In this document: piece after piece, positions 16,196 through 24,380 of the stretch
Layout: every line of letters starts with the position of its first letter
Numbering within the stretch: the first letter of the stretch is position 1
Assembly: GCA_902363515.1 (NCBI GenBank)
Contig: CABJAN010000032.1
Coordinates: 1-30,799, forward strand
Reading direction: 5' to 3'
DNA length: 30,799 bases
Source: Bacillota bacterium
GTDB taxonomy: Bacteria > Bacillota > Clostridia > Lachnospirales > Lachnospiraceae
Notes under the pieces: model-generated
What the model was told of the DNA's origin: nothing
What the model saw: only the letters and a program-made list of their open reading frames with translations
The model's database searches: none
Translations under genes and position numbers: made by a program

Positions 16196-17236
16196 ATGAT
16201 AAAAGCAGGCATTATTGGCGCAACCGGCTATGCAGGAGGAGAGCTGGTTCGTCTTTTACAGGGACATAAAAATGTGGAGATTAAATGGTATGGCTCCAGA
16301 AGTTATATTGATAAGAAGTACTATGAAGTTTATCAGAATATGTTTGAAATCGTAGAGGACACCTGTCTGGATGATAATATGGAAGCTCTGGCAGAACAGG
16401 TGGATGTGATTTTTACAGCAACTCCCCAGGGACTTTGCGCTTCTATGGTAAATGAAGAAATTTTATCTAAGGTTAAGATTATTGACCTGAGCGCAGATTT
16501 CCGTATTAAGGACGTATCCGTATATGAAGAATGGTATAAGCTTCATCATCCATCTCCGCAGTTTATTGAAGAAGCGGTCTATGGCCTCTGCGAAATCAAT
16601 AGAGAAAAAGTGAAACAGGCCCGTCTGGTGGCAAATCCGGGATGCTATACCACCTGTAGTATTCTCACCTGTTATCCACTGGTAAAAGAAGGGCTTATTG
16701 ATCCCAATACTTTAATTATTGATGCGAAATCAGGGACTTCCGGTGCAGGAAGAGGGGCAAAACTGGATAATTTATTCTGTGAAGTAAATGAAAATATGAA
16801 AGCCTACGGTGTGGCAACGCACAGACATACACCGGAAATTGAAGAGCAGCTTGGCTATGCGGCAGGACAGGAAATCCGGTTAAATTTCACACCACATCTG
16901 GTGCCTATGAACAGGGGAATTCTGGCAACTGCTTATGCAAATTTTACAAAAGAAGTGACCTATGAAGAGGTAAAAGCAGTCTACGATAAATATTATAAAC
17001 AGGAGAAATTTGTCCGGGTTCTGGACAAAGATGTTTATCCTCAGACCAAATGGGTAGAAGGCAGCAATTATGTGGATGTGAACTTCAAAATTGACCCAAG
17101 AACCAACCGGATTATTATGATGGGAGCCATTGATAATCTGGTAAAAGGAGCGGCAGGACAGGCAGTTCAGAATATGAATCTTATGTTTGGGGAAGAGGAA
17201 ACAGAAGGATTAAATTTAGTTCCCATGTTTCCGTAA
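16196..17236 (+). CDS. argC: N-acetyl-gamma-glutamyl-phosphate reductase
   Basis: ArgC reduces N-acetylglutamyl-5-phosphate with NADPH to the semialdehyde, the third step of arginine synthesis. The 346-aa protein begins with the Rossmann motif GIIGATGYAGGELVRLL, and the catalytic cysteine is Cys150 in NPGCYTT. The substrate-binding ATHRHTPEIEEQL is also present. AGGAGGAGA stands just before the ATG. It is the first gene of the argCJBD operon. Confidence 0.97.
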   Translation: MIKAGIIGATGYAGGELVRLLQGHKNVEIKWYGSRSYIDKKYYEVYQNMFEIVEDTCLDDNMEALAEQVDVIFTATPQGLCASMVNEEILSKVKIIDLSADFRIKDVSVYEEWYKLHHPSPQFIEEAVYGLCEINREKVKQARLVANPGCYTTCSILTCYPLVKEGLIDPNTLIIDAKSGTSGAGRGAKLDNLFCEVNENMKAYGVATHRHTPEIEEQLGYAAGQEIRLNFTPHLVPMNRGILATAYANFTKEVTYEEVKAVYDKYYKQEKFVRVLDKDVYPQTKWVEGSNYVDVNFKIDPRTNRIIMMGAIDNLVKGAAGQAVQNMNLMFGEEETEGLNLVPMFP

Positions 17237-17279
17237 AACAGAAAATAACAGAGTTGAAACAGAGAAAGAGGGAAGAAAA

Positions 17280-18503
17280 ATGAAGTGTATCGATGGAGGA
17301 GTAACCTCTGCAAAAGGCTTCCAGGCAGCAGGAATTGCAGCGGGAATTAAAAAGGGAAATACCAAGGATATGGCTATGATTTACAGTGAAAAGCCATGTA
17401 CTACAGCAGGAACTTTTACCACCAATCTGGTGAAAGCAGCCCCTGTAAAATGGGACCAGAAAGTAGTGTACGAAGCGCCTTACACCCAGGCTGTTGTGTG
17501 CAACAGCGGCATTGCAAATGCCTGTACAGGAGCAGAGGGATACGGTTATTGCGAAGCTACTGCAAAAGCAGCGGCAGAGGTACTGGATATACCAAAAGAA
17601 TCCGTTCTGGTAGCATCCACAGGCGTGATTGGACAGCAGCTTCCTATGGAAAAACTGGAGGCTGGAGTAAAGAAATTAGCTCCGGTTTTATCTGGTGCAA
17701 GACAGGCTGGAATCCTGGCAGCAGAGTCTATTATGACTACAGATACAGTGAGAAAAGAAGCGGCTGTGGAGATAGAATTATCCGGAAAAACCGTGACCAT
17801 TGGCGGTATGTGCAAAGGCTCCGGTATGATTCATCCTAATATGTGTACCATGCTGGGATTTGTTACAACCGATGCAGCTATTGAGAAGAAGCTTCTTCAG
17901 GAGGCATTGAGCGAAGTAGTGGCAGATACCTATAATATGATTTCTGTGGACGGCGATACTTCCACCAATGATACGGTTCTGGTTCTGGCAAACGGCATGG
18001 CAGAAAATCCTGTTATTACAGAGAAAAATGAAGATTATGAGACCTTTAAAGGAGCTTTAAAATATGTAAATACCAGTCTTGCGAAACAGATTGCAGCAGA
18101 TGGGGAAGGGGCGTCTGCGCTCTTTGAAGTGAAGATTATTGGCGCAGAAACAAAGGAACAGGCTGTGGTTTTAAGTAAGTCTGTGATTACTTCAAATCTG
18201 ACCAAAGCAGCAATTTTCGGTCATGATGCCAACTGGGGAAGAATCCTCTGCGCTATGGGATATTCTGGGGCGCAGTTTGATCCGGATAAGGTGGATTTGG
18301 CTTTTGAAAGCTCAGCCGGCCATATTCAGATTATTGAAAATGGTGTTGCGGTAAATTACAGTGAAGAGGAAGCAACCAGAATTCTTTCGGAAAATTATGT
18401 GACCGCCATTGCAGATTTGAAAATGGGGCAGGAAACAGCAACAGCCTGGGGCTGCGATCTGACTTATGATTATGTGAAAATTAATGCAGATTACCGCTCT
18501 TAA
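17280..18503 (+). CDS. argJ: Glutamate N-acetyltransferase / amino-acid acetyltransferase
   Basis: ArgJ moves the acetyl group from N-acetylornithine to glutamate, making the pathway cyclic; many members also use acetyl-CoA. The 407-aa precursor cleaves itself before a conserved threonine, here Thr190 in HPNMCTMLGF, giving alpha and beta chains. The residue before it is Cys189, where most family members have Ala. The N-terminus shows the typical GFQAAGIAAGIK, and HDANWGRIL lies in the beta chain. It follows argC by 43 nt. Bifunctionality cannot be read from sequence alone. Confidence 0.96.
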   Translation: MKCIDGGVTSAKGFQAAGIAAGIKKGNTKDMAMIYSEKPCTTAGTFTTNLVKAAPVKWDQKVVYEAPYTQAVVCNSGIANACTGAEGYGYCEATAKAAAEVLDIPKESVLVASTGVIGQQLPMEKLEAGVKKLAPVLSGARQAGILAAESIMTTDTVRKEAAVEIELSGKTVTIGGMCKGSGMIHPNMCTMLGFVTTDAAIEKKLLQEALSEVVADTYNMISVDGDTSTNDTVLVLANGMAENPVITEKNEDYETFKGALKYVNTSLAKQIAADGEGASALFEVKIIGAETKEQAVVLSKSVITSNLTKAAIFGHDANWGRILCAMGYSGAQFDPDKVDLAFESSAGHIQIIENGVAVNYSEEEATRILSENYVTAIADLKMGQETATAWGCDLTYDYVKINADYRS

Positions 18504-18527
18504 GGGCAGGGGAAAGGAGACAGAAAC

Positions 18528-19421
18528 ATGGTGAATCAGAAATATCTTGAAAAAGCAGAGGTACTTATTGAGGCATTGCCTTATATTCAGCGCTTTAACC
18601 GTAAAATTATTGTGGTAAAATATGGTGGAAGCGCCATGGTGGATGAACAGTTGAAAAAGAGTGTTATCCAGGACGTTGTACTGTTAAAATTAGTTGGTTT
18701 TAAGCCTATTATTGTACACGGTGGTGGAAAAGAAATCAGCCGCTGGGTTGGAAAAGTGGGAAAAGAACCTCAATTTATCAATGGTCTTCGTGTCACGGAT
18801 GAGGAAACCATGGAGATTGCAGAAATGGTTCTGGGAAAGGTAAATAAGGAACTGGTAAGCATGGTGGAATCTCTGGGCGTGAAGGCTGTTGGTATCAGCG
18901 GAAAGGATGGCGGACTTTTAACGGTAGAAAAGAAATATTCCAATGGACAGGATATTGGTTATGTGGGAAATGTTACAGGAGTGAATGCAAAAATTCTTTT
19001 TGATCTTCTGGACAAGGATTTTCTGCCCATTGTCTGCCCCATTGGAATGGACGAAAATTTTCTGACTTATAATATCAATGCAGACGATGCTGCCTGTGCC
19101 ATTGCAAAAGAAATGAAGGCAGAAAAGCTGGCATTTTTAACAGACATTGAAGGGGTTTATAAGGATCCCAAAGATCCGGAAAGTCTGATTTCCAAACTGT
19201 TTGTAAAAGAGGCAAAAGAGCTGATTGACAATGGCAATGTAGGAGGCGGTATGATACCAAAACTGCAGAATTGTATTGATGCCATTGAACAGGGAGTTTC
19301 CAGAGTGCACATTCTGGATGGAAGAATTAAGCACTGTCTGCTTCTGGAAATCTTTACCAATAAAGGTATTGGAACCGCTATTTTAAGAAAGGAAGGAATA
19401 CAGCATTATGACGTGCAGTAA
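18528..19421 (+). CDS. argB: Acetylglutamate kinase, arginine-sensitive type
   Basis: ArgB phosphorylates N-acetylglutamate with ATP. The 297-aa protein has the amino-acid-kinase fold: KYGGSAM near residue 30, the glycine loop HGGGK (64-68) and a C-terminal [11 protein letters not shown]. It carries an extra N-terminal helix ([20 protein letters not shown]) and a length near 300, both features of hexameric, arginine-inhibited NAG kinases rather than the shorter E. coli type. Feedback inhibition is therefore likely. AAAGGAG precedes the ATG, and its 3' end overlaps argD by 14 nt. Confidence 0.96.
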   Translation: MVNQKYLEKAEVLIEALPYIQRFNRKIIVVKYGGSAMVDEQLKKSVIQDVVLLKLVGFKPIIVHGGGKEISRWVGKVGKEPQFINGLRVTDEETMEIAEMVLGKVNKELVSMVESLGVKAVGISGKDGGLLTVEKKYSNGQDIGYVGNVTGVNAKILFDLLDKDFLPIVCPIGMDENFLTYNINADDAACAIAKEMKAEKLAFLTDIEGVYKDPKDPESLISKLFVKEAKELIDNGNVGGGMIPKLQNCIDAIEQGVSRVHILDGRIKHCLLLEIFTNKGIGTAILRKEGIQHYDVQ

Positions 19422-20607
19422 GGAATATATAGAACGGGCAGAGAACGCTGTTTTGCATACATACAATCGTTTCCCGGTGGTATTTGACCATGGAGAAGGC
19501 GTTTATCTGTATGATTTAGAAGGAAAGAAGTATCTGGATTTTGGAGCGGGAATTGCTGTTTTTTCCCTTGGATATGGAAACCAGGAGTATAATGAGGCGC
19601 TGAAAAATCAGATTGATAAGCTGCTTCATACCTCAAATTTATATTACAATGTACCTATGACAGAGGCGGCAGAGAAGCTTTTAAAAGCATCTGGACTTAG
19701 CAAGGTTTTCTTTACCAACAGTGGAACAGAAGCCATTGAAGGAGCCATTAAAGCTGCCAGAAAATATGCATGGCTGAAGGATAACAGCACAGACCATGAG
19801 ATTATTGCCATGAAACATTCCTTCCATGGAAGAAGTATGGGAGCTTTATCTGTAACAGGAAACAGCCACTATCAGGAGCCTTTTAAACCTCTGATTGGGG
19901 GAATTAAGTTTGCAGATTTTAATGATTTAGACAGTGTAAAAGCACAGATTACGGAGAAAACCTGTGCCATTATTCTGGAAACCGTACAGGGGGAAGGCGG
20001 TATTTATCCTGTGGAAAAAACCTTCCTGGAAGGCATTAGAAAGCTGTGTGATGAAAAGGATATTCTGTTGATCCTGGATGAAATTCAGTGCGGTATGGGA
20101 CGGACAGGAACCATGTTTGCCTACGAAGATTATGGCATAAAACCAGATATTATGACCAGCGCCAAAGCCCTTGGATGCGGTGTTCCGGTAGGGGCTTTTG
20201 TGTTAAATGGAAAGGTAGCAAACAGCAGTTTAAAGCCGGGTGATCATGGCACTACCTACGGAGGAAATCCCTTTGCCTGTGCAGCAGTAAGCAAGGTCTT
20301 TGACTTATTTGAAGAGCAGCATATTTTAGAACATGTGCAGGAGATTACCCCGTATTTTGAGGAAAGGCTGGATGGTCTGGTGGAAAAGTATGACTTTTTT
20401 ACACAAAGACGTGGAAAAGGTCTGATGCAGGGACTTGTAGTAGAAGGAAGACCGGTGGGAGAAATTGTTGCAAAAGCTCTGGAAAATGGTTTAGTGGTAA
20501 TTTCAGCAGGAAGTGATGTTCTGCGCTTTGTGCCGCCTCTCATTATTACAAAAGAACAGATTGATGAAATGGTGGAAAAACTGGAAAAAACTATTGACGG
20601 ACAGTAA
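19408..20607 (+). CDS. argD: Acetylornithine aminotransferase
   Basis: ArgD is a class III PLP aminotransferase that converts N-acetylglutamate semialdehyde to N-acetylornithine. The 399-aa protein shows [29 protein letters not shown], the cofactor aspartate in [12 protein letters not shown] and the Schiff-base lysine Lys253 in SAKALGCG. The start at 19408 overlaps the end of argB by 14 nt, and AGGAAGG lies upstream within argB. The promoter of the following T-box lies inside its last codons. Confidence 0.95.
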   Translation: MTCSKEYIERAENAVLHTYNRFPVVFDHGEGVYLYDLEGKKYLDFGAGIAVFSLGYGNQEYNEALKNQIDKLLHTSNLYYNVPMTEAAEKLLKASGLSKVFFTNSGTEAIEGAIKAARKYAWLKDNSTDHEIIAMKHSFHGRSMGALSVTGNSHYQEPFKPLIGGIKFADFNDLDSVKAQITEKTCAIILETVQGEGGIYPVEKTFLEGIRKLCDEKDILLILDEIQCGMGRTGTMFAYEDYGIKPDIMTSAKALGCGVPVGAFVLNGKVANSSLKPGDHGTTYGGNPFACAAVSKVFDLFEEQHILEHVQEITPYFEERLDGLVEKYDFFTQRRGKGLMQGLVVEGRPVGEIVAKALENGLVVISAGSDVLRFVPPLIITKEQIDEMVEKLEKTIDGQ

Positions 20608-20622
20608 GTGTCTGGTTATAAT
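20594..20622 (+). promoter_or_regulatory. Promoter of the T-box-brnQ transcript
   Basis: TTGACG (20594-20599, inside the end of argD) and a perfect TATAAT (20617-20622) are 17 bp apart. Transcription would begin near 20629, just ahead of the riboswitch. Confidence 0.8.
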
Positions 20623-20639
20623 GAAAAACAACATAAACA

Positions 20640-20898
20640 GAGAAAATTCGCAGAAGGGAATAAGTAATCACTGACAGAATTTACAGAGAAGCAGCGGCTG
20701 GTGAGAGGTGCTAAGGAAGTCAGCGGATGAAATCATCCTGGAGAAGCAAGCTGAAAAAAGTAAGCAAGCCGGAGTTGAGCCACGATATAGGTGATACGCA
20801 TTGACAGATGCGGTTAGAGTGCCGGACTATACCAGGGTATAGCCGGAAGTAAGGTGGTACCGCGACAAAAGTCGTCCTTTTTAGGACGGCTTTTTTTA
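20640..20898 (+). ncRNA. T-box riboswitch leader, probably isoleucine-specific, controlling brnQ
   Basis: The universal T-box sequence AGGTGGTACCGCG (20852-20864) pairs with the uncharged tRNA acceptor end. It is followed by an intrinsic terminator (GTCGTCC/GGACGGC and a T run, 20871-20897). Upstream, a long structured Stem I region holds GGCTGGTGAGAGG (about 20697-20709). Its candidate specifier loop, GGATGAAATCATCCTGGAG, offers ATC at 20732-20734 followed by A. ATC codes isoleucine, which fits a branched-chain amino-acid transporter downstream. Uncharged tRNA-Ile would favour antitermination. T-box identity is certain; the specifier assignment is a manual reading. Confidence 0.9.
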
Positions 20899-20936
20899 AT
20901 ATTTTTTAATATAATGTTAAGAAGGAGGAACCTAAG

Positions 20937-22280
20937 ATGAAGTTAGGAAAGAAACAAATGTTGCTGGTAAGTTTTATGCTGTTTTCACTTTTTTTCGGAG
21001 CAGGAAATTTGATTTTCCCTCCATTTCTGGGACAAAATGCAGGAGAAACAACGCCTCTGGCGATTGGGGCATTTTTAATCACAGCAGTTCTTCTGCCGGT
21101 GCTTGGCGTCATTGTTGTGGCAAGATTTCAGGGGCTTGACTGCCTGGCTGGAAAGGTGGGGCCAAGGTTTGCCATTATTTTTACTGTATTGATTTATTTG
21201 TCCATTGGACCGGGACTTGGTATTCCGCGGGCAGCTTCGGTACCTTTTGAAATGGCAGTAGCACCATATCTTCCCCAAAACGTACCTTTAAACTGGTGTA
21301 TGGCTGCTTATTCTCTGGTGTTTTTTGTGCTGGCAGCCTGGCTGGCTCTGACACCGAAAAAATTAGTGGAAAGGATTGGAAAGGTGCTGACTCCGTCACT
21401 GCTTCTCCTTTTAGTATTTTTGTTTGTGAGCTTTTTAGCTGGAGGGAAAACAGAGGTAGCAGAAGCACAGGCAGAATATCTGGCAAATCCTGCGGTGAAA
21501 GGATTTCTGGAAGGTTACCAGACCATGGATACCATTGCGGCGCTGAATTTTGGACTGGTGATTTCCGTTACCATTCAAAATATGGGGATTGAAAAGAAAA
21601 AACGGGTTATGCATTATACCGTGAAAGCCGGTGTGTTTGCCGGAAGTATTTTATCCATTGTTTATTTCATGCTGGCTTATATGGGAATGAAAAGTTCAGG
21701 GGTATATCCGATTCAGGAAAACGGAGCATGGACACTGCGCTGCATTGTGTCTCAGTTATTTGGCGGACCGGGAGCTGTTTTACTGGCGGCAATTTTTACA
21801 CTGGCTTGCTTAACAACCTGTGTGGGACTGATTACTTCTATTTCCCAGTTTTTTGCAAAGCTTCTTCCTAAGTTGAAATATCAGCAATGGGTTTGCGTGA
21901 TTACCGGATTTTCTTTCCTGATTTGCAACCAGGGATTGAATACGATTTTAGGTTTGTCCGTACCTGTTTTAAATGCCATTTATCCAATGTCCATAGTGCT
22001 GATTATCTTGGGATTATGTGATTCCTGGATGAAAAATAACCGTTATCTTTATCCGGTGACCATTACAGGGGTTGGCTGTATCAGCGTGATTTATGTTTTG
22101 GATCAGGCAAAAGTACCTTTGGGCATTTTGGGAGAAATGTGTCATAAGCTTCCATTTTATTCCCTGGGACTTGGCTGGGTTGTAGTAGGACTTGCAGCCG
22201 CGCTGCTTAGCATTGGCCTGGGATTTTTGACAAATCTCTTAAGTGACAGGTATAATTTTGCTCTCCTTGGTAAACACTGA
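20937..22280 (+). CDS. brnQ: Branched-chain amino-acid:cation symporter (BrnQ, LIVCS family)
   Basis: A 447-aa integral membrane protein that imports leucine, isoleucine and valine with Na+ or H+. The N-terminus LVSFMLFSLFFGAGNLIFPP is typical of the family, followed by IGPGLGIPRAASV. About twelve hydrophobic segments span the length. AAGGAGG lies upstream of the ATG at 20937. The T-box before it links its expression to the charging of a branched-chain tRNA, so it is induced on starvation. Confidence 0.96.
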   Translation: MKLGKKQMLLVSFMLFSLFFGAGNLIFPPFLGQNAGETTPLAIGAFLITAVLLPVLGVIVVARFQGLDCLAGKVGPRFAIIFTVLIYLSIGPGLGIPRAASVPFEMAVAPYLPQNVPLNWCMAAYSLVFFVLAAWLALTPKKLVERIGKVLTPSLLLLLVFLFVSFLAGGKTEVAEAQAEYLANPAVKGFLEGYQTMDTIAALNFGLVISVTIQNMGIEKKKRVMHYTVKAGVFAGSILSIVYFMLAYMGMKSSGVYPIQENGAWTLRCIVSQLFGGPGAVLLAAIFTLACLTTCVGLITSISQFFAKLLPKLKYQQWVCVITGFSFLICNQGLNTILGLSVPVLNAIYPMSIVLIILGLCDSWMKNNRYLYPVTITGVGCISVIYVLDQAKVPLGILGEMCHKLPFYSLGLGWVVVGLAAALLSIGLGFLTNLLSDRYNFALLGKH

Positions 22281-22314
22281 ATTTGAAAACAAATTCATAT
22301 TGGAGGAATGAAGC

Positions 22315-22749
22315 ATGTGGGGGATTTTGATTGCACTGCTTTCAGGAGCTTTGATGAGTGTGCAGGGAGTTTTTAACACAGAACTTACGAAGCAGAGCAG
22401 TTTGTGGGTTTCTACAGGCTGGGTGCAGTTTTCTGCCTTGCTGGTTTGTATTGCCGCCTGGTTTTTTACAGGACGTCAAAGCATTGGAACACTGGCAAGG
22501 GTAGAACACAAATATATTCTTTTGGGAGGCGTAATCGGAGCTTTTATTACTATTACAGTGATTCAGAGTATGTCTGCTCTTGGACCTGCCAAAGCGGCTA
22601 TGCTCATTGTGGTAGCCCAGCTTGCTGTGGCATATCTCATAGAGCTTATGGGACTGTTTGGAGTAGACAAGGTGGAATTTCAGTGGAGAAAGCTAATAGG
22701 TATGGCAATGGCTATTGGTGGAATTATTTTATTCAAATGGGAAAAATAG
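22315..22749 (+). CDS. Small DMT-superfamily transporter (YdcZ/DUF606-like)
   Basis: A 144-aa membrane protein with four to five hydrophobic segments. The start MWGILIALLSGALMSVQGVFNTEL and the glycine-rich LGGVIGAFITITVI are typical of the half-size DMT proteins of the YdcZ (DUF606) family. These often act as pairs; here only one copy is seen. GGAGG lies before the ATG, 34 bp after brnQ, so it probably shares the T-box transcript. The substrate is unknown. A terminator follows directly. Confidence 0.85.
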   Translation: MWGILIALLSGALMSVQGVFNTELTKQSSLWVSTGWVQFSALLVCIAAWFFTGRQSIGTLARVEHKYILLGGVIGAFITITVIQSMSALGPAKAAMLIVVAQLAVAYLIELMGLFGVDKVEFQWRKLIGMAMAIGGIILFKWEK

Positions 22750-22751
22750 AC

Positions 22752-22783
22752 AAAAACAGCCGGGAAAAAGCGGCTGTTTTTTG
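22752..22783 (+). terminator. Intrinsic terminator of the brnQ transcript
   Basis: An 11-bp stem (AAAAACAGCCG with CGGCTGTTTTT) around an 8-nt loop ends in a T run. The A-rich left side could also work leftward. Confidence 0.92.
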
Positions 22784-22922
22784 ATTTGCCAGAAAAAGAG
22801 GAATGTGATAATATAATTATAACAGTTCAAGTAGCACGTCAGCGTTTCTGCTGTAATTTCCAATACAGATACAATAGAAAAAAGAAAGAAAAGAGAAATG
22901 TGTATAACTTCTGAATTAGATA

Positions 22923-22951
22923 TTGTAATAAGAACATAAATTCGTTACAAT
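22923..22951 (+). promoter_or_regulatory. Candidate promoter of the comEA-holA operon
   Basis: TTGTAA (22923-22928) and TACAAT (22946-22951) are 17 bp apart, about 50 nt ahead of the comEA start. It is the only good sigma-A candidate in the 220-bp gap after the brnQ terminator. The rest of that gap (22784-22922) is AT-rich and shows nothing I can name. Confidence 0.6.
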
Positions 22952-23005
22952 AGAGTCAGTTGTATACAGATGCTTCTCTTTTACGGAAAATGGGGAGGAA
23001 AAGCA

Positions 23006-23668
23006 ATGTGTAGAACAAACAAAAAAAGAATCGTGTGGTTTTTTCTGGTTTTCAGTTTATGCCTGTGTTCCTGTAAAAAACAGGGGACAGAGATTATTCT
23101 GGATGATGTGGGACAGGAGAATCAGCCAAAAGAAGAAGTACAAGAAGAACCAAAAGGAGAACCGGAGGAAGAAGCTGAAAAGGAGATTCTGGCAGAACCT
23201 GCCTGCATCTGGGTGGATGTAAGCGGAGCGGTTGCAAGGCCGGGAGTCTATGAGCTGCCGGAAAATGCCAGGGTGTTTGAAGCCATTGAGGCAGCCGGAG
23301 GTTTTCTGGAACAGGCGGATGCGCAGTGGATGAACCAGGCCGCCACCCTGACTGATGGCGAGAAAATTCTGGTTTATACCAAGGAAGAAACAGAAGCTTT
23401 CAAAGCCCAGGGAATGACTTCAGAAGAGGCGTCTGCCCGACAGGAATCAGCAGCGCCAAAAGAGGAGACAAAAGGCAAGGTGAATCTGAACACAGCTACC
23501 TTAGAAGGGCTTCAGGAGATTCCGGGAATTGGCGAAGTACGCGCCCAGGCTATTTTGGAGTACCGCCAGCAGGCAGGTGGATTTAAAAGTGTGGAGGAAA
23601 TCCAGGAGGTACCGGGCATTAAAGGGAAAACATATGAAAAAATTGCAGATTACATATGCGTAGATTAA
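23006..23668 (+). CDS. comEA: ComEA-type DNA-binding protein with a lipoprotein signal
   Basis: ComEA receptors bind double-stranded DNA outside the cell and pass it to the ComEC channel. From ATG 23006 (GGGGAGG at 22992) the protein is 220 aa. An acidic, low-complexity linker follows the N-terminus. Next come an SLBB domain (about 68-135, WVDVSGAVARPGVYELPENA) and a helix-hairpin-helix pair at the C-terminus (VNLNTATLEGLQEIPGIGEV, then VEEIQEVPGIKGKTYEKI). The N-terminal hydrophobic segment ends in LCSC at Cys23, so it looks lipid-anchored rather than held by a transmembrane helix. A signalling system separates it from comEC. Confidence 0.9.
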   Translation: MCRTNKKRIVWFFLVFSLCLCSCKKQGTEIILDDVGQENQPKEEVQEEPKGEPEEEAEKEILAEPACIWVDVSGAVARPGVYELPENARVFEAIEAAGGFLEQADAQWMNQAATLTDGEKILVYTKEETEAFKAQGMTSEEASARQESAAPKEETKGKVNLNTATLEGLQEIPGIGEVRAQAILEYRQQAGGFKSVEEIQEVPGIKGKTYEKIADYICVD

Positions 23669-23684
23669 AACAAGGAGAAAATCA

Positions 23685-24374
23685 ATGAGTAGACGAGTTC
23701 TGGTAGTGGATGATGAAAAATTAATTGTAAAAGGAATCCGGTTTAGTCTGGAGCAGGAAGGCATGGAGGTAGACTGTGCCTATGATGGAGAGGAGGCTCT
23801 GGAAAAGGCAAAAACAAAGGAATATGATATGATACTGCTGGATATTATGCTGCCAAAGCTGACGGGGCTGGAAGTGTGCCAGCAGATTCGGGAGTTTTCT
23901 TCTGTACCGATTATTATGCTCACAGCAAAAGGAGAAGACATGGATAAGATTCTTGGGCTGGAGTATGGCGCAGACGATTATATTACCAAGCCTTTTAATA
24001 TTTTGGAGGTCAAGGCCAGAATTAAGGCGATTATGCGAAGAGCCAGAAAAGAAGAGAAAAAGGAAGCTTCAGATAAAACACTGGTAATCGGTGAATTAAA
24101 ATTAGACTGTGAGGGCAGAAGAGTCTTTATTGGAGGAAGAGAGATTAATCTGACTGCAAAGGAATTTGATGTTTTAGAGCTTTTGGCTAAAAATCCCAAT
24201 AAAGTATACAGCCGCGAAAATCTTCTGAACCTGGTATGGGGATATGAATATCCGGGTGATGTGCGTACTGTTGATGTCCATATCCGCCGGCTGAGAGAAA
24301 AAATTGAAACCGTTCCAAGCGATCCGAAATATGTTCATACAAAATGGGGCATTGGATATTATTTTCAGGGATAG
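23685..24374 (+). CDS. OmpR/PhoB-family response regulator
   Basis: A 229-aa regulator with an N-terminal receiver: acidic pair Asp9-Asp10, phospho-acceptor Asp53 in LLDIMLPK, Thr80 and Lys102. A C-terminal winged helix follows (about 130-228, ending VRTVDVHIRRLREKIE, VHTKWGIGYYF). AAGGAG precedes the ATG, and the gap from comEA is 16 nt. The partner kinase follows after 6 nt. The target genes are unknown; the operon itself is one candidate. It is PhoP/YycF-like in style but not assigned. Confidence 0.95.
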   Translation: MSRRVLVVDDEKLIVKGIRFSLEQEGMEVDCAYDGEEALEKAKTKEYDMILLDIMLPKLTGLEVCQQIREFSSVPIIMLTAKGEDMDKILGLEYGADDYITKPFNILEVKARIKAIMRRARKEEKKEASDKTLVIGELKLDCEGRRVFIGGREINLTAKEFDVLELLAKNPNKVYSRENLLNLVWGYEYPGDVRTVDVHIRRLREKIETVPSDPKYVHTKWGIGYYFQG

Positions 24375-24380
24375 AAAACA

